From positions 82,415 to 146,414 of the forward strand of contig NZ_JAIUMR010000008.1 in the NCBI RefSeq assembly GCF_022565475.1: a DNA stretch of 64,000 nt, written 5' to 3'. This document shows positions 22,901 through 31,936 of this stretch, one piece after another. Position 1 is the first letter of the stretch. Every line of letters begins with the position of its first letter. The notes beneath the pieces are model-generated. The model saw only the letters and a program-made list of their open reading frames with translations, had not been told where the DNA came from and searched no databases. The stretch comes from Aliidiomarina sp. GTDB taxonomy: Bacteria; Pseudomonadota; Gammaproteobacteria; Enterobacterales; Alteromonadaceae. The position numbers were made by a program, and so were the translations under genes.

Positions 22901-23060
22901 CTGGATGATTCACAGTGACTGTAATTTGCGGGTATTCAATATGCGGCAGGAGGTCAACCGGCAGGCGTTGCACGAAGAACAAACCGAGGACGAGAATAAC
23001 GGCTGTCAGTGACAGCGTCCCGATGGGACGACGGATGGCTTGACTGCTGAGCCCACGCAT
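19920..23060 (-). CDS. Efflux RND transporter permease subunit (AcrB/HAE1 type)
   Basis: 1046 aa, repeated 6+6 TM topology, GLALGVGLLLDNAIVMLENIFRH. Confidence 0.94.
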   Translation of the reverse strand: MRGLSSQAIRRPIGTLSLTAVILVLGLFFVQRLPVDLLPHIEYPQITVTVNHPGVAPEVMEEQVTRVLERNLAAVENLVLIDSRASEGRTNVNLHFELGTNLDLALQDAGRLLELARTQLPPDAEPPRLYKRDPSQDPVWQAGFSSTVRSEVAVRDWVVNQLTPQLVSIHGVAGVEVAGGLQREMEVIVDQQRLRAFGLRMQDIVDLLAMENIDVAAGWMTSASFDVMAKTDGMLTSEEDVANLLLQIPGSDQRIRLSEVAEVRDGFREQRLFSRLNGTPAVQVSLTKLPEANTVDVVEAVQSLMLQLDRSGFLPADIRFQPIDDPVYFIRGAISSVGTAAVLGGVLAMLMVMLFLGSLRKSFVVGLSIPVAVLATFALMGASGLTLNVISLGGLALGVGLLLDNAIVMLENIFRHQKDESQSIDESAEQGAAEVSSAITAGTLTNLAAVLPFLLITGYASMIFRELILTISFAILATLAAALTLIPALAALLAKISWQSGFENSWLVRGFARFIGWLQTIYVKALAKLLRWRYMVVAAAIAGVVVIVNVGSDLGNEFLPQVDDGGVSVRLVLPSGTPPLETDEAARQIEAVIMDMPHVETMFALVGGHLGGGIINERPGTSNIRVQLTPSRERPDMTAGQWVAEAQQRLDALDLPGARISVRPPSIRGLQFSPGGADFSISVVGDELRDLRETAREIAALLQGIPGLEGVEVGREDQSPLMRIIVDRERAADLGLRVSEIGRAVRFAVDGAVPSYFRDGQYEYDVRVRLPRDQVNDEEVLGNLLLDRVQGAPVLLRDVASFQLGEGPAHIERENQNRVVRINGDINTAVNDVASIMAEVDARMEGFELPESFSLIYAGQWETIQETNRELRTVVFLALFLVFVVMAVQYERLTNPLVILTAAPLALVGVVSILKLTSTALSAPVLIGVVLLIGIVVNNAILLVEYIEKGRRDEQLSMHEAVLQAASVRLRPILMTTLTTVLGMLPLALGIGEGAEIMHPLALTVVGGLLSAMLLTLFVVPAFYLIVNGVAERLVAFLTSKRGNTA

Positions 23061-23063
23061 CCG

Positions 23064-24155
23064 CTAACCTCGCCAATTCACAATGCGCACGCGGGTGCCG
23101 TCGCGCATATCAATCGGATTGGTTGCTAAGACAACGGCACCAGCGTCAATGCCATCGACCACTTCAGTCCATTGGCCGCGAGTAATCCCGGTTTGAATGA
23201 TCACGCGCGTCAAACGGTCATCGATCACTTGATAAACATAGCGGTCGGTGCCGTCCTCACCAATCGCAGCAGCCGGTACCGCCAGCGAATCGGGACGCGA
23301 GTCCACAATCAAAGGTAAACGCGCTAGAAAACCTGGGCGAACACCGCGTTCGTAACTATCACTTGGCAGCAATACTTCGACATGAATTAAACGACTCTCT
23401 GCATCTGCTGCAGGGAAAATACGACGAATGCTGCCGGTGATTGTTTCATCGGGCAATGCGTCAAGCCGCACTGGCACTTCCTGCCCCACGGTCAAATGCC
23501 GCACATCGCGTTCGGAAACGCCCGGTAAGATCACTAACTCGTCCATTTTCGCGAGCACAAATAATGGCTCCCGTGGCTCAACCGCTTCGCCTTCCTGAAT
23601 ATAGCGCGCAGTGATCACGCCGTCTGTGGGCGCAGTAATGACGCCAAAAGACAGACGTGTTTGCCACAAATCCCGTTCTGCGGTGGCAGCCGCATAGCTA
23701 GCTTCCGCTCGCTCCAGTTCCGCCCGCGCTATCGTTTGGGTATCGCTGAGCTGACGAATACGCTCAAGTTCTAACCGCGCTTCTTGCGCTCGGGCTTGCG
23801 CACGATTCAATTCCGCTTGTTGCTCGGCGACATCGAACTCAGCCAGACGTTGGCCTTGCGTGACATAGTCTGATTCTTCAACGGCAATCGAATTCACCAT
23901 CCCTTGCGCCCGGCTATTGAGATTGACAACAACACGCGGTTGCACCGTCGCCGACAAATTTAATTGTCGCGACAGATCTCGTGGCACAACTTCGTAAGCT
24001 GCTATCGGCGTTCTTGGTTGTTCACCTGCAGAGCTATTTTGCTCAGTTTGCTCGGAGCAAGCAGTCAGCAAGAGCAAGGTTGCTGCCGCGCTAAGCAAAG
24101 CAATAAACAAAGTCAGTCGCCGAAATTTTTGCGGTTCACCTTTTAGTGTGGTCAT
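23064..24155 (-). CDS. RND efflux periplasmic adaptor lipoprotein
   Basis: Start at MTTLKGEPQKF; lipobox LLTACSEQ; HlyD/CusB-type barrel-sandwich region. Confidence 0.9.
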   Translation of the reverse strand: MTTLKGEPQKFRRLTLFIALLSAAATLLLLTACSEQTEQNSSAGEQPRTPIAAYEVVPRDLSRQLNLSATVQPRVVVNLNSRAQGMVNSIAVEESDYVTQGQRLAEFDVAEQQAELNRAQARAQEARLELERIRQLSDTQTIARAELERAEASYAAATAERDLWQTRLSFGVITAPTDGVITARYIQEGEAVEPREPLFVLAKMDELVILPGVSERDVRHLTVGQEVPVRLDALPDETITGSIRRIFPAADAESRLIHVEVLLPSDSYERGVRPGFLARLPLIVDSRPDSLAVPAAAIGEDGTDRYVYQVIDDRLTRVIIQTGITRGQWTEVVDGIDAGAVVLATNPIDMRDGTRVRIVNWRG

Positions 24156-24195
24156 AAACTTATTACACCGGTTTGCAGAAAATTGTTCAATTCTT

Positions 24196-26115
24196 TTAGG
24201 CCTGTGTACCTTGTAACACGATGAGTTGTGTATTTGCGGTGACATTCACCTGCTCGTTTAACGGTGGATTCATCACAGTTCGGCCATCGGGTTGTTGATA
24301 GCCAAGTAACACAGCCTGCTGAGCGAGTGCATGTTCGCGCAGTTCCGCAATGGTCACCGAGCGCTGTAACGCGGGTGGTGCGTAGCGAATGCCCATACGC
24401 GCACCTTCGGAACTCAGAAGCTGCTCATACACCGTATGTAGTTGCGGATAAACCGCGACTTGAGCAAGCACGTGCGAAACCACCACGGAACTGACTAACA
24501 CTTCGTTATGGCTGTGGTCAACATAGGCTTCATTACTCGGGTCGTGCAGCTCGACCATGATGTGCGGACGAAGGTCTGGGTTCCCCTGCGCCAGCAAGTA
24601 ATCGAGCACCATGAATGCGACAATACTGCGAGCGTCGGCTTCCTCGCCCGTGCCTAAACGGTCACTACTAAACAACATCACGGCATCATATTGATGGGGT
24701 TTCAATTCTTTTAGCACGGCTTCAAGGGTGTAGTCTGCTTCGCGCCAATTGATTTGTAACGGCATCTCGTCTTGACCATTTAACCCCCAACGCTGCTGTA
24801 ATTTTCGCTGGCGCTCGTCAATACTCGACGTTGACACCGACGTTACCGCAAATTCAGTGCGTTGATCGGCAATGAACTGCTCAAGTAAAGCAGGCACACG
24901 GTTGTTCCAACCAAGCAACAACACTTTACTTTGGCGTGGACGTGGCGGCGTTAACAACAGCTGCGGGGTGGCTATCCGCTTATGCGTCGCTGAACCATTG
25001 CGATGTTGAATGTCGCGAACGCGACCAGCTAAGTATAGAATCTCATCGCCCGCTTTAAGCATAAAGTCTGCGGGCGGCGCTAAATAGGAGTGCTGCTCAC
25101 CATTCACTTCGCGCAAGACACCACATGGTGTCACGTACAAAGCACTGGCATACACCTGTTGCCATTTTTTGCCGACAAAGTTAGCGGCAGTAACAGGAAT
25201 AAATTGCGGCTGATCCGCATCGACCAACAATGCGTTCACGGCACCCGAAAGTCCCGGATACAAGGTACTACGCATCAAAATGCGTGCAATTAAGAGATCG
25301 GATGCCACCACTTCTAGCGGCCCACGGTAGGTGTGGCGAGCGATTGCGATTTTCTGTGCGTCCTGTAACTCAATAATCACCCGCGGCGGCAAGGTCGTCA
25401 GCTGCTGCGCTTGCAAAGATAACAAGACTTTGATGGCGTCCGCGTCGGCACTTAAGGTCTGCTCAGCGAAGTTCCCTCGTGATGGCACAATTATGGTTTG
25501 CGCTTCTTGCACCGCGACTCGTTGCAGATGGTCTGGATTGAGTAGTGACCCAGACCGTAAAACCACACGCCGACGCTGCTTGGTCGACCAAGGTTGAGCA
25601 AGAACCTCTTCACTTGGACCTTCGGTAATGTTATCGGCTAATACGGCGATGCGATTGACTAAAGTCGCGGGAACTTCTGGGTGAATCAATTCATTAACCA
25701 CCGGAATTGAGCGCGACGTCCAACCGAGAATAACCGTGTGTTGGCGAAATGAAACCGGGGTCTGCCCTAGCTCAAATCGACGCATTTGGCGAAAGAGCCA
25801 TTGGGTCATAATTGCCACTAAGGTACCCATAAACAACACATAGCCGGCGACGGTGAGAAGTGTGGAGATAATGCGTCGCGAGGTGCCCTCGTCGTCACCT
25901 AGGTAACCCGGATCGGTTAAACGTAAAAATGACCACCAGAGTTCCTCTGCAATTCCGGCGTCACTGCGCGCAAACACAAAGACTAAAAAGCCCCCAAACA
26001 CCGCAACTGCAGCGACAACTCCCCAAGCCAAGAGTAGCTGCAACAGCGCACCGCCTCCGAGCATGCGCTCAAGCCAATACTTTAATCGCCCAACCGTACT
26101 TGAACGCAAACTCAT
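24196..26115 (-). CDS. CASTOR/POLLUX-related putative ion channel / RCK-like protein
   Basis: 639 aa, N-terminal TMs with pore-like WWSFLRLTDPGYLGDDEG, two NAD-binding-like modules (HTVILGWTSRS, KVLLLGWNNRVPALL). Confidence 0.8.
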   Translation of the reverse strand: MSLRSSTVGRLKYWLERMLGGGALLQLLLAWGVVAAVAVFGGFLVFVFARSDAGIAEELWWSFLRLTDPGYLGDDEGTSRRIISTLLTVAGYVLFMGTLVAIMTQWLFRQMRRFELGQTPVSFRQHTVILGWTSRSIPVVNELIHPEVPATLVNRIAVLADNITEGPSEEVLAQPWSTKQRRRVVLRSGSLLNPDHLQRVAVQEAQTIIVPSRGNFAEQTLSADADAIKVLLSLQAQQLTTLPPRVIIELQDAQKIAIARHTYRGPLEVVASDLLIARILMRSTLYPGLSGAVNALLVDADQPQFIPVTAANFVGKKWQQVYASALYVTPCGVLREVNGEQHSYLAPPADFMLKAGDEILYLAGRVRDIQHRNGSATHKRIATPQLLLTPPRPRQSKVLLLGWNNRVPALLEQFIADQRTEFAVTSVSTSSIDERQRKLQQRWGLNGQDEMPLQINWREADYTLEAVLKELKPHQYDAVMLFSSDRLGTGEEADARSIVAFMVLDYLLAQGNPDLRPHIMVELHDPSNEAYVDHSHNEVLVSSVVVSHVLAQVAVYPQLHTVYEQLLSSEGARMGIRYAPPALQRSVTIAELREHALAQQAVLLGYQQPDGRTVMNPPLNEQVNVTANTQLIVLQGTQA

Positions 26116-26298
26116 ACTGATTTCCTTATAATTTTTTTTCCTCGGTCAGTTTAGCAGGAAAATTAATCATTCAATTGCTAGTTTCTTAATTAATCTGGGG
26201 GCGCGCCAGATTTCAACTTGTGATTTCACTTCAGACTGCTAGTGTAAATAGGTATGCCACCAGAATAATAAACGATTGCCACAACAAGGAGTCTTTGC

Positions 26299-28350
26299 AT
26301 GACCGCAAAAAGCAATTCGCGTTGGAAATCGATGCTGCTGATGCCGGTGTTCATTCCCGCTGTCGCTGTCATTACCCTGTTAGTGATTGGAACTCTGTCA
26401 AACCCTGAGTTAGCCGGTGAGTTCTTCTCGGCGACACTGGCTCGCATTACCGAAGATTTCGGTTGGTTCTACATGCTTGCAGTTGCCCTATTTTTAATGT
26501 TTATCGTCATCGTTGGTATTTCCAAGTGGGGACGAATCAAGCTGGGCCCTGATCACGCCGAGCCGGAATATAGTTTCTTGTCTTGGTTCGCCATGTTGTT
26601 TTCAGCCGGCTATGGTATCGCCCTGCTCTTTTTCGGTGTTTCCGAGCCGGTCTTGCATTATGCCAGCCCGCCTGAAGGCGCCGCGTTAACTGTCGACGCC
26701 GCAAAACAAGCGATGCAAATCTCCTATTTCCACTGGGGTTTCCATATTTGGGCTATCTATGGTCTGGTGGGCTTAGTTTTGGCCTATTTTTCGTTCCGCC
26801 ACGGACTGCCGCTGTCCATGCGCTCAACGTTATATCCGATCATTGGCGAGAAAATTCATGGCCCAGCCGGCCATGCCGTCGACACCTTTGCAATTCTTGG
26901 CACCATGTTTGGTATTGCCACAACCTTGGGTCTTTCGGTCATTCAAATTAATGCTGGCTTAAATTACATTTGGCCGACCATTCCGGTGTCCACCATCGTC
27001 CAAGTCATTGTCATCTTTGTCATCACCTTGATGGCTATTGCCTCGGTTGTTGCGGGTTTGGATAAAGGGGTCAAACGCCTATCCATTGTGAATATGACCT
27101 TGGTCATGTTCCTATTGTTATTCGTGTTCTTTGCCGGACCTACCGTACATATTCTTGAGACTTTCTTGCAGAACACAGGTAGCTATCTCAATTACATTGT
27201 TGAGCGTACCTTTAATTTGCAGGCCTATAGCCGCAGTGACTGGATCGGCAACTGGACCTTGTTCATCTTTGGTTGGACAATTGCCTGGGCACCATTCGTT
27301 GGTCTCTTTATCGCCAAAATCAGTCGTGGCCGCACCATTCGCCAATTTGTCTTTGGCGTTATGTTAGTTCCAACTATCTTTACCTTTTTCTGGTTCTCGG
27401 TGTTTGGTGACACCGCGTTACACATGATCATGAACGAAGGTCTCGATACCCTGATTGCCGACGTGCAGGCGGACCAGGCTATTGCGCTGTTCAAGTTGTA
27501 TGAGAATCTGCCATTGACCAGCATTCTCTCGTTTGTCACCGTCGTGCTGATCATGACATTCTTTGTCACCTCATCCGACTCAGGCTCGCTGGTTATCGAC
27601 TCGTTAGCCTCCGGTGGTCGCATGGACACGCCTGCTTGGCAGCGGGTGTTCTGGGCAAGCTCAGAAGGGATTGTTGCTGCCGTGCTGTTACTTGCTGGCG
27701 GACTCACTGCCCTGCAAACTGCGGCAATTGCCAGTGCACTGCCGTTCGCCATTATTATGCTATTGGCGGCCGTTGGCATGTGGCGAGCGTTGGTTATCGA
27801 AGGTCACCAATTCGACAGTTTGAAGAGTGCTGCAAAAATTCACCGTCGTGGCGTTCATTCTGGTGCCAACTACTGGAAAAAACGCTTAGCGGGCCTGGTT
27901 GACTATCCGAGTAAAGCCAAAGTCGAAACCTTTATTCGCGAAACTTGTAAAGACTGTCTCGAAGAAGTACGAGCAGAGCTTGAGTCACAAAAATGGCAAG
28001 CAGAAGTATCACTCGAAGAGGATCCGACTCGAGTTGTTCTTCACGTCGACCGTGCTGACGCTGATTTCACCTACGAAATCCGCATTCGTGGCTATGCCCG
28101 CCCAGAGTTTGCAATGTTGCAGAAACGCACAGAAAGTGACGAATACTTCCGTGCTGAAGTCTTCCTCCGTCAGGGTGGTCAAGCGTACGATGTCTATGGT
28201 TTTGAAAAGGCTGATATCATTAACGATGTACTCAACCAATTCGAAAACTATTTGGCATTCCAGCACCACTCGCCAAGCTCATTACCTTGGGACGTGGCAC
28301 AACATGACGACGACCTCAATCTTGACGAAGAGCCAGAGGTGAAGAGCTAG
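26299..28350 (+). CDS. BCCT family betaine/choline/carnitine transporter with long cytoplasmic C-terminal domain
   Basis: 683 aa, HWGFHIWAIYGLVGLVLAYFSFRHGLPLSMRS, GWTIAWAPFVGLFIAKISRGRTIRQF; BetT-like C-terminal extension. Confidence 0.93.
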   Translation: MTAKSNSRWKSMLLMPVFIPAVAVITLLVIGTLSNPELAGEFFSATLARITEDFGWFYMLAVALFLMFIVIVGISKWGRIKLGPDHAEPEYSFLSWFAMLFSAGYGIALLFFGVSEPVLHYASPPEGAALTVDAAKQAMQISYFHWGFHIWAIYGLVGLVLAYFSFRHGLPLSMRSTLYPIIGEKIHGPAGHAVDTFAILGTMFGIATTLGLSVIQINAGLNYIWPTIPVSTIVQVIVIFVITLMAIASVVAGLDKGVKRLSIVNMTLVMFLLLFVFFAGPTVHILETFLQNTGSYLNYIVERTFNLQAYSRSDWIGNWTLFIFGWTIAWAPFVGLFIAKISRGRTIRQFVFGVMLVPTIFTFFWFSVFGDTALHMIMNEGLDTLIADVQADQAIALFKLYENLPLTSILSFVTVVLIMTFFVTSSDSGSLVIDSLASGGRMDTPAWQRVFWASSEGIVAAVLLLAGGLTALQTAAIASALPFAIIMLLAAVGMWRALVIEGHQFDSLKSAAKIHRRGVHSGANYWKKRLAGLVDYPSKAKVETFIRETCKDCLEEVRAELESQKWQAEVSLEEDPTRVVLHVDRADADFTYEIRIRGYARPEFAMLQKRTESDEYFRAEVFLRQGGQAYDVYGFEKADIINDVLNQFENYLAFQHHSPSSLPWDVAQHDDDLNLDEEPEVKS

Positions 28351-28385
28351 TTGCGGCTGATGCGCTGCGAACCTTGTGGCTGACG

Positions 28386-28698
28386 CGCTTAGCGTGTTAG
28401 CTGCTTGGTTGAGAGCCTAGCTGCTTGTTAGCTGCGGTTGGAAGCGAGGCTGCTCGTTCTCAGAGTATATGAGGCATGGATGCCGAATATAAGCCCCCAG
28501 GGATGGGTTTACGGCGTCTCTGAGAATGAGTAGGCCGATTTCGAACCAAGTAGCTTGTTAGCTGCGGTCGGAAGCGCGGCTGCTCGTTCTCAGAGTATAT
28601 GAGGCATGGATGCCGAATATAAGCCCCCAGGGACGGGTTTACGGCGTCTCTGAGAATGAGTAGCCCGATTCCAAACCAAGCAGCTAACAGGCTAAGCG
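28386..28698. repeat. MITE-like element: 25-bp terminal inverted repeats enclosing two tandem ~130-bp palindromic units
   Basis: CGCTTAGCGTGTTAGCTGCTTGGTT (28386-28410) vs AACCAAGCAGCTAACAGGCTAAGCG (28674-28698), 24/25 complementary; 28431-28550 vs 28561-28680 direct repeat with 6 differences in 120 by eye. Confidence 0.85.
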
Positions 28699-28724
28699 GC
28701 CCTGCAGCTCAGCCCAACATCAGC

Positions 28725-29537
28725 TTATGGCAGTAAACGATAATCGCCGAACGCTGGGTAGGTTTCAGAGAGATAGTCTTCCGTGGCTCGAAGTTCAGTT
28801 AAACGAGTGCAGAAATAGTCGCTGCGTGCTTCGATGTCTGCGCCCCAAGCTTCCATTTCGGTTTCAAGGTTCGCCGCCATGGTTTCCATCCGTTGTTCGA
28901 ATTCGTCGATACCACGTTGACCACGAATTAACATGCGTCCCACCATCATTAACATCGAGCCTTTTGCGTTGGTGATCAAATCTTCCATCTCTTCTTCAAT
29001 GGTGGCCCCGATCCGATCGCCAAACGCGTCCAATTGCGTCCCCTGCACCACAAACATGCCGTTGTCTTCGTAGGCAATCATGGCGAGATCATCACGTAAT
29101 CGATCAGTCAGCTTATCCATCCGACGGACAATCCGATGACGCTTACCGAACATCTCACCAAAGGTCATGGTTAATGCATAGTTCGTCATCTCGAGCGCTT
29201 CATCCAACACTTCAACGATAAACTTCGTTTGTTCAGCAAGGCCATCTTTATAGGCCACAAAGTGGGCACGATCGGCATCCGCAACTGCAATCGCTTGTCC
29301 GTTCACATAAACCTGACCATCGGCGTGAATCCGAAACACTTCATTCGTTCCTTCACGCAAAGTTAATGCTTCAGGGCTGATATAAAGATCTTTATCGAGC
29401 GACATATTGCAGCCGTTGCCATGGTCAATGACCTGAAAGGCATTGGTTGTCGATTTGACCGCTGGCGCTTTCGGCTCCGCTGGAGGCTCGATCGCCATGG
29501 TTTGAAGTCCGCTTAACATTACTAGTGTTGTAATCAT
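28725..29537 (-). CDS. YggN-like (DUF2884) periplasmic protein
   Basis: Start at MITTLVMLSGLQTMA; DLYISPEALTLR, VYVNGQAI and FVVQGTQLDAFGDRIGATIEEEMEDLI. Confidence 0.75.
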   Translation of the reverse strand: MITTLVMLSGLQTMAIEPPAEPKAPAVKSTTNAFQVIDHGNGCNMSLDKDLYISPEALTLREGTNEVFRIHADGQVYVNGQAIAVADADRAHFVAYKDGLAEQTKFIVEVLDEALEMTNYALTMTFGEMFGKRHRIVRRMDKLTDRLRDDLAMIAYEDNGMFVVQGTQLDAFGDRIGATIEEEMEDLITNAKGSMLMMVGRMLIRGQRGIDEFEQRMETMAANLETEMEAWGADIEARSDYFCTRLTELRATEDYLSETYPAFGDYRLLP

Positions 29538-29635
29538 GATCGTTTCCTTATTCGCAGTAAATTGTTTTGAGATCTTTGCATGATTAATACAGAGCAAACT
29601 TCGTGCCCAAACTTATAAACTTATGAAATATATAA

Positions 29636-29665
29636 AAAAGCCGAAGCTTAAACGCTTCGGCTTTT
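29636..29665 (-). terminator. Terminator downstream of the M49-like peptidase
   Basis: AAAAGCCGAAGC-TTAAAC-GCTTCGGCTTTT hairpin. Confidence 0.8.
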
Positions 29666-29712
29666 ATGGTGTATTTGGCTAAACCTTGGTGAATTTCTAC
29701 ATTTCGCAGGTT

Positions 29713-31395
29713 TTATAAGCCAATTTGCGCCTTACCTTGGTTAAACACAATATCAACTGGAATGTTCGCTGCAGACAAGCGATCAAGGTCAGCTTGAAGT
29801 TGAGCACCGACGCCCCCCTTATCACGGAATAATGCCGCCACACCTTCATAGTCACCGTCACCCTGCAAGCGCAAAATCAGCTCAGACAAACTGTTCATTG
29901 CCTCTCGCATATTGTCCATATCGACACTGTAATAGCCGTTTTCGTCATGAATAAACGCGCCTTTCTCGGCAAAATAGTTAAAGCGAATCATGTTGGCTTG
30001 CCCGTGCGCACTCGACGCACCGAAGCGTACGGAGCGGAAGATTCCAGCAAGGAAAGTTACATAATAGTCTTCTAGCTGTCCTTCGGTTAGCACGCCTGCT
30101 TCGAGTAACTGGGTAACCATGTATAAGCCAAGAATATCCGCTTTGCCTTCTTCTAACGGTGCTGCGTATTCACGCAAGGCTTGACGCACTGTGCTGCGGC
30201 CATCAATGGTATTCTTGATACCAAGTCCGTGAGCGACTTCATGGAACATGGTGTTTGCGAAAAACGCATCGAAGGTAATGTGATCACGCTGATCTGGATG
30301 AATCAGTTCGTCAGCAATCGGCAACAAGATTTCGTCGAACTTGGCCCGCATTGCGTTTTTCAGCTGCGAACGGCGAGTGCCTTTCGCCAGCTGAACTTCT
30401 TCGTCATTCGGCAAGTTCACGGCAATCGTTTTACTGCCTGCGTTGGAATGACCAGCGTAGTAGACAATGTCATAAGCGTTGAGCTGCGCTTCTGCACCCG
30501 GCTCTTCGGCTTTATACTCGTCAGCAACCGGTAGACCACGTTGCAACGCGGGTAGGTGCTCTGCATAAACCGCAAGACGCTCGCTCCACTCGAGGTCTTT
30601 GACTAATACGTACGCCTCAAACCCTGCCTTGTAACCGAACAAGCGATCTTCATAGGTTTCAATTGGACCAATGATCACATCAATCACACTGTCAGTGACA
30701 TCCATCCAAGCATAGTCCGACGGCTGATAATCATCGGTCAAGAATGCATCGGCGCGCATGACTAGGTACTCTGCGAACTTCTCGTCATCGGCAACTGCAG
30801 CCGCTGCGCGTAAAATTGCTGCTGCTTGTTCGAGCTTGTCACGGTATTTTTCAGAGTAAGCAACCGTATACAATTCACCGGCGTCATTGCGGCGAATTAA
30901 GGTGTACAAGTCATCCTTACCCACTAAATCAGCAGCATCGAACTCTTCCCGACTCATGTCGGCAGGATAGTAATTTGCGCCAGCAGGCTTCGGGCCGTAC
31001 CCTTGCAAGAAGGGTTGCATATTGTTCAAACGATCCCATGGGCCGTAGTTAATTTCAGCAAACTGACGCACTTTCGGATCCGGAATACGCGATAAAAACT
31101 CTTGGCGATCACCCGGATATGCCTGCATCCAGAAGAGTTCATCCATAATGTCAGCGGCGTCAATTAAGAGACTTACCAGCTCTTTTTGAGCGTCCGTTAA
31201 ATGCGAAATGTCGACACCCATTTCAACCGGTACATAGATATCTAGACGCTCCTGAGCAGATGGCATCAAGACAAAAGCTTCCGGCTCAGCTGACACGTCG
31301 GGTGTTTGCGGTGCTTGGCCGCAGGCGGTTAACAACAGTGCTGCGCCAACGGCTATTGCAGCACTAGAACGAGCAAATTTAGCAAGTGTACGCAT
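29713..31395 (-). CDS. Dipeptidyl-peptidase III-like (M49-like) zinc lipoprotein
   Basis: Lipobox LLTACGQ; FANTMFHEVAHGLGIKNTI zinc motif and EEGKADILGLYMV. Confidence 0.78.
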   Translation of the reverse strand: MRTLAKFARSSAAIAVGAALLLTACGQAPQTPDVSAEPEAFVLMPSAQERLDIYVPVEMGVDISHLTDAQKELVSLLIDAADIMDELFWMQAYPGDRQEFLSRIPDPKVRQFAEINYGPWDRLNNMQPFLQGYGPKPAGANYYPADMSREEFDAADLVGKDDLYTLIRRNDAGELYTVAYSEKYRDKLEQAAAILRAAAAVADDEKFAEYLVMRADAFLTDDYQPSDYAWMDVTDSVIDVIIGPIETYEDRLFGYKAGFEAYVLVKDLEWSERLAVYAEHLPALQRGLPVADEYKAEEPGAEAQLNAYDIVYYAGHSNAGSKTIAVNLPNDEEVQLAKGTRRSQLKNAMRAKFDEILLPIADELIHPDQRDHITFDAFFANTMFHEVAHGLGIKNTIDGRSTVRQALREYAAPLEEGKADILGLYMVTQLLEAGVLTEGQLEDYYVTFLAGIFRSVRFGASSAHGQANMIRFNYFAEKGAFIHDENGYYSVDMDNMREAMNSLSELILRLQGDGDYEGVAALFRDKGGVGAQLQADLDRLSAANIPVDIVFNQGKAQIGL

Positions 31396-31486
31396 GGGTT
31401 TTTCCTCTTGGTTGTTCCCATCTTCTATTTGTAATCACAACTCCTGCATGATACACAAAAACAACACGAAATATACGGGGGCCAAG

Positions 31487-31930
31487 GTGACAAAAATAAC
31501 AACGGTACTCATCATCGTGATCATCGCAATGGGTGTATGGTGGTGGATTTGGTTAAATCCTTATAGTTTTAATTTTTCGGAAACAACGCTCGACATCGAC
31601 CCAGAGGCCGAACATCGTGTCTTCGCTTTTGGTACACTGACGAATCCACTCGTGCGCAGTATTGTTATTCGGGGTTACGTGCCAACCGCTCCGGCAGAGC
31701 TTGAAGGCTATCGGCGGCATCGTTTAGATTTGTTGCCAGATGATGACGCGGTCACCCAAGGGCGTATTTTTTACGTCACCGCTGCACAATTGCGGCGGCT
31801 CGACCGCTACGAGCGTGTCGGTGTGCGCTACGAGCGCTATTTATATTATCTTGCCGATGGCAAGCCAGCTTGGGTTTATCGCCGTATTAGCGAAATTAAC
31901 CCAGCAGTCGATGCAGCCGATAAGGAGTAG
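31487..31930 (+). CDS. Membrane-anchored AIG2-like / gamma-glutamylcyclotransferase family protein
   Basis: N-terminal TM (TTVLIIVIIAMGVWWWIWL), then RVFAFGTLTNPLVR and LDRYERVGVRYER; GTG start preceded by GGGGG, start not certain (alternative ATG 31448). Confidence 0.75.
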   Translation: MTKITTVLIIVIIAMGVWWWIWLNPYSFNFSETTLDIDPEAEHRVFAFGTLTNPLVRSIVIRGYVPTAPAELEGYRRHRLDLLPDDDAVTQGRIFYVTAAQLRRLDRYERVGVRYERYLYYLADGKPAWVYRRISEINPAVDAADKE

Positions 31931-31936
31931 ACACTG

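Noticed and set aside
27225-27779. 184-aa minus-strand ORF inside the BCCT gene
   Set aside because: Fully antisense to a well-supported transporter gene, with no recognisable domain.
27899-28342. 147-aa plus-strand ORF overlapping the BCCT C-terminal region
   Set aside because: Different frame of the same coding region; no RBS or family support.
28386-28698. CRISPR array
   Set aside because: Only two long (~130 bp) repeats with no spacers between them and no cas genes; palindromic repeat element is the better reading.
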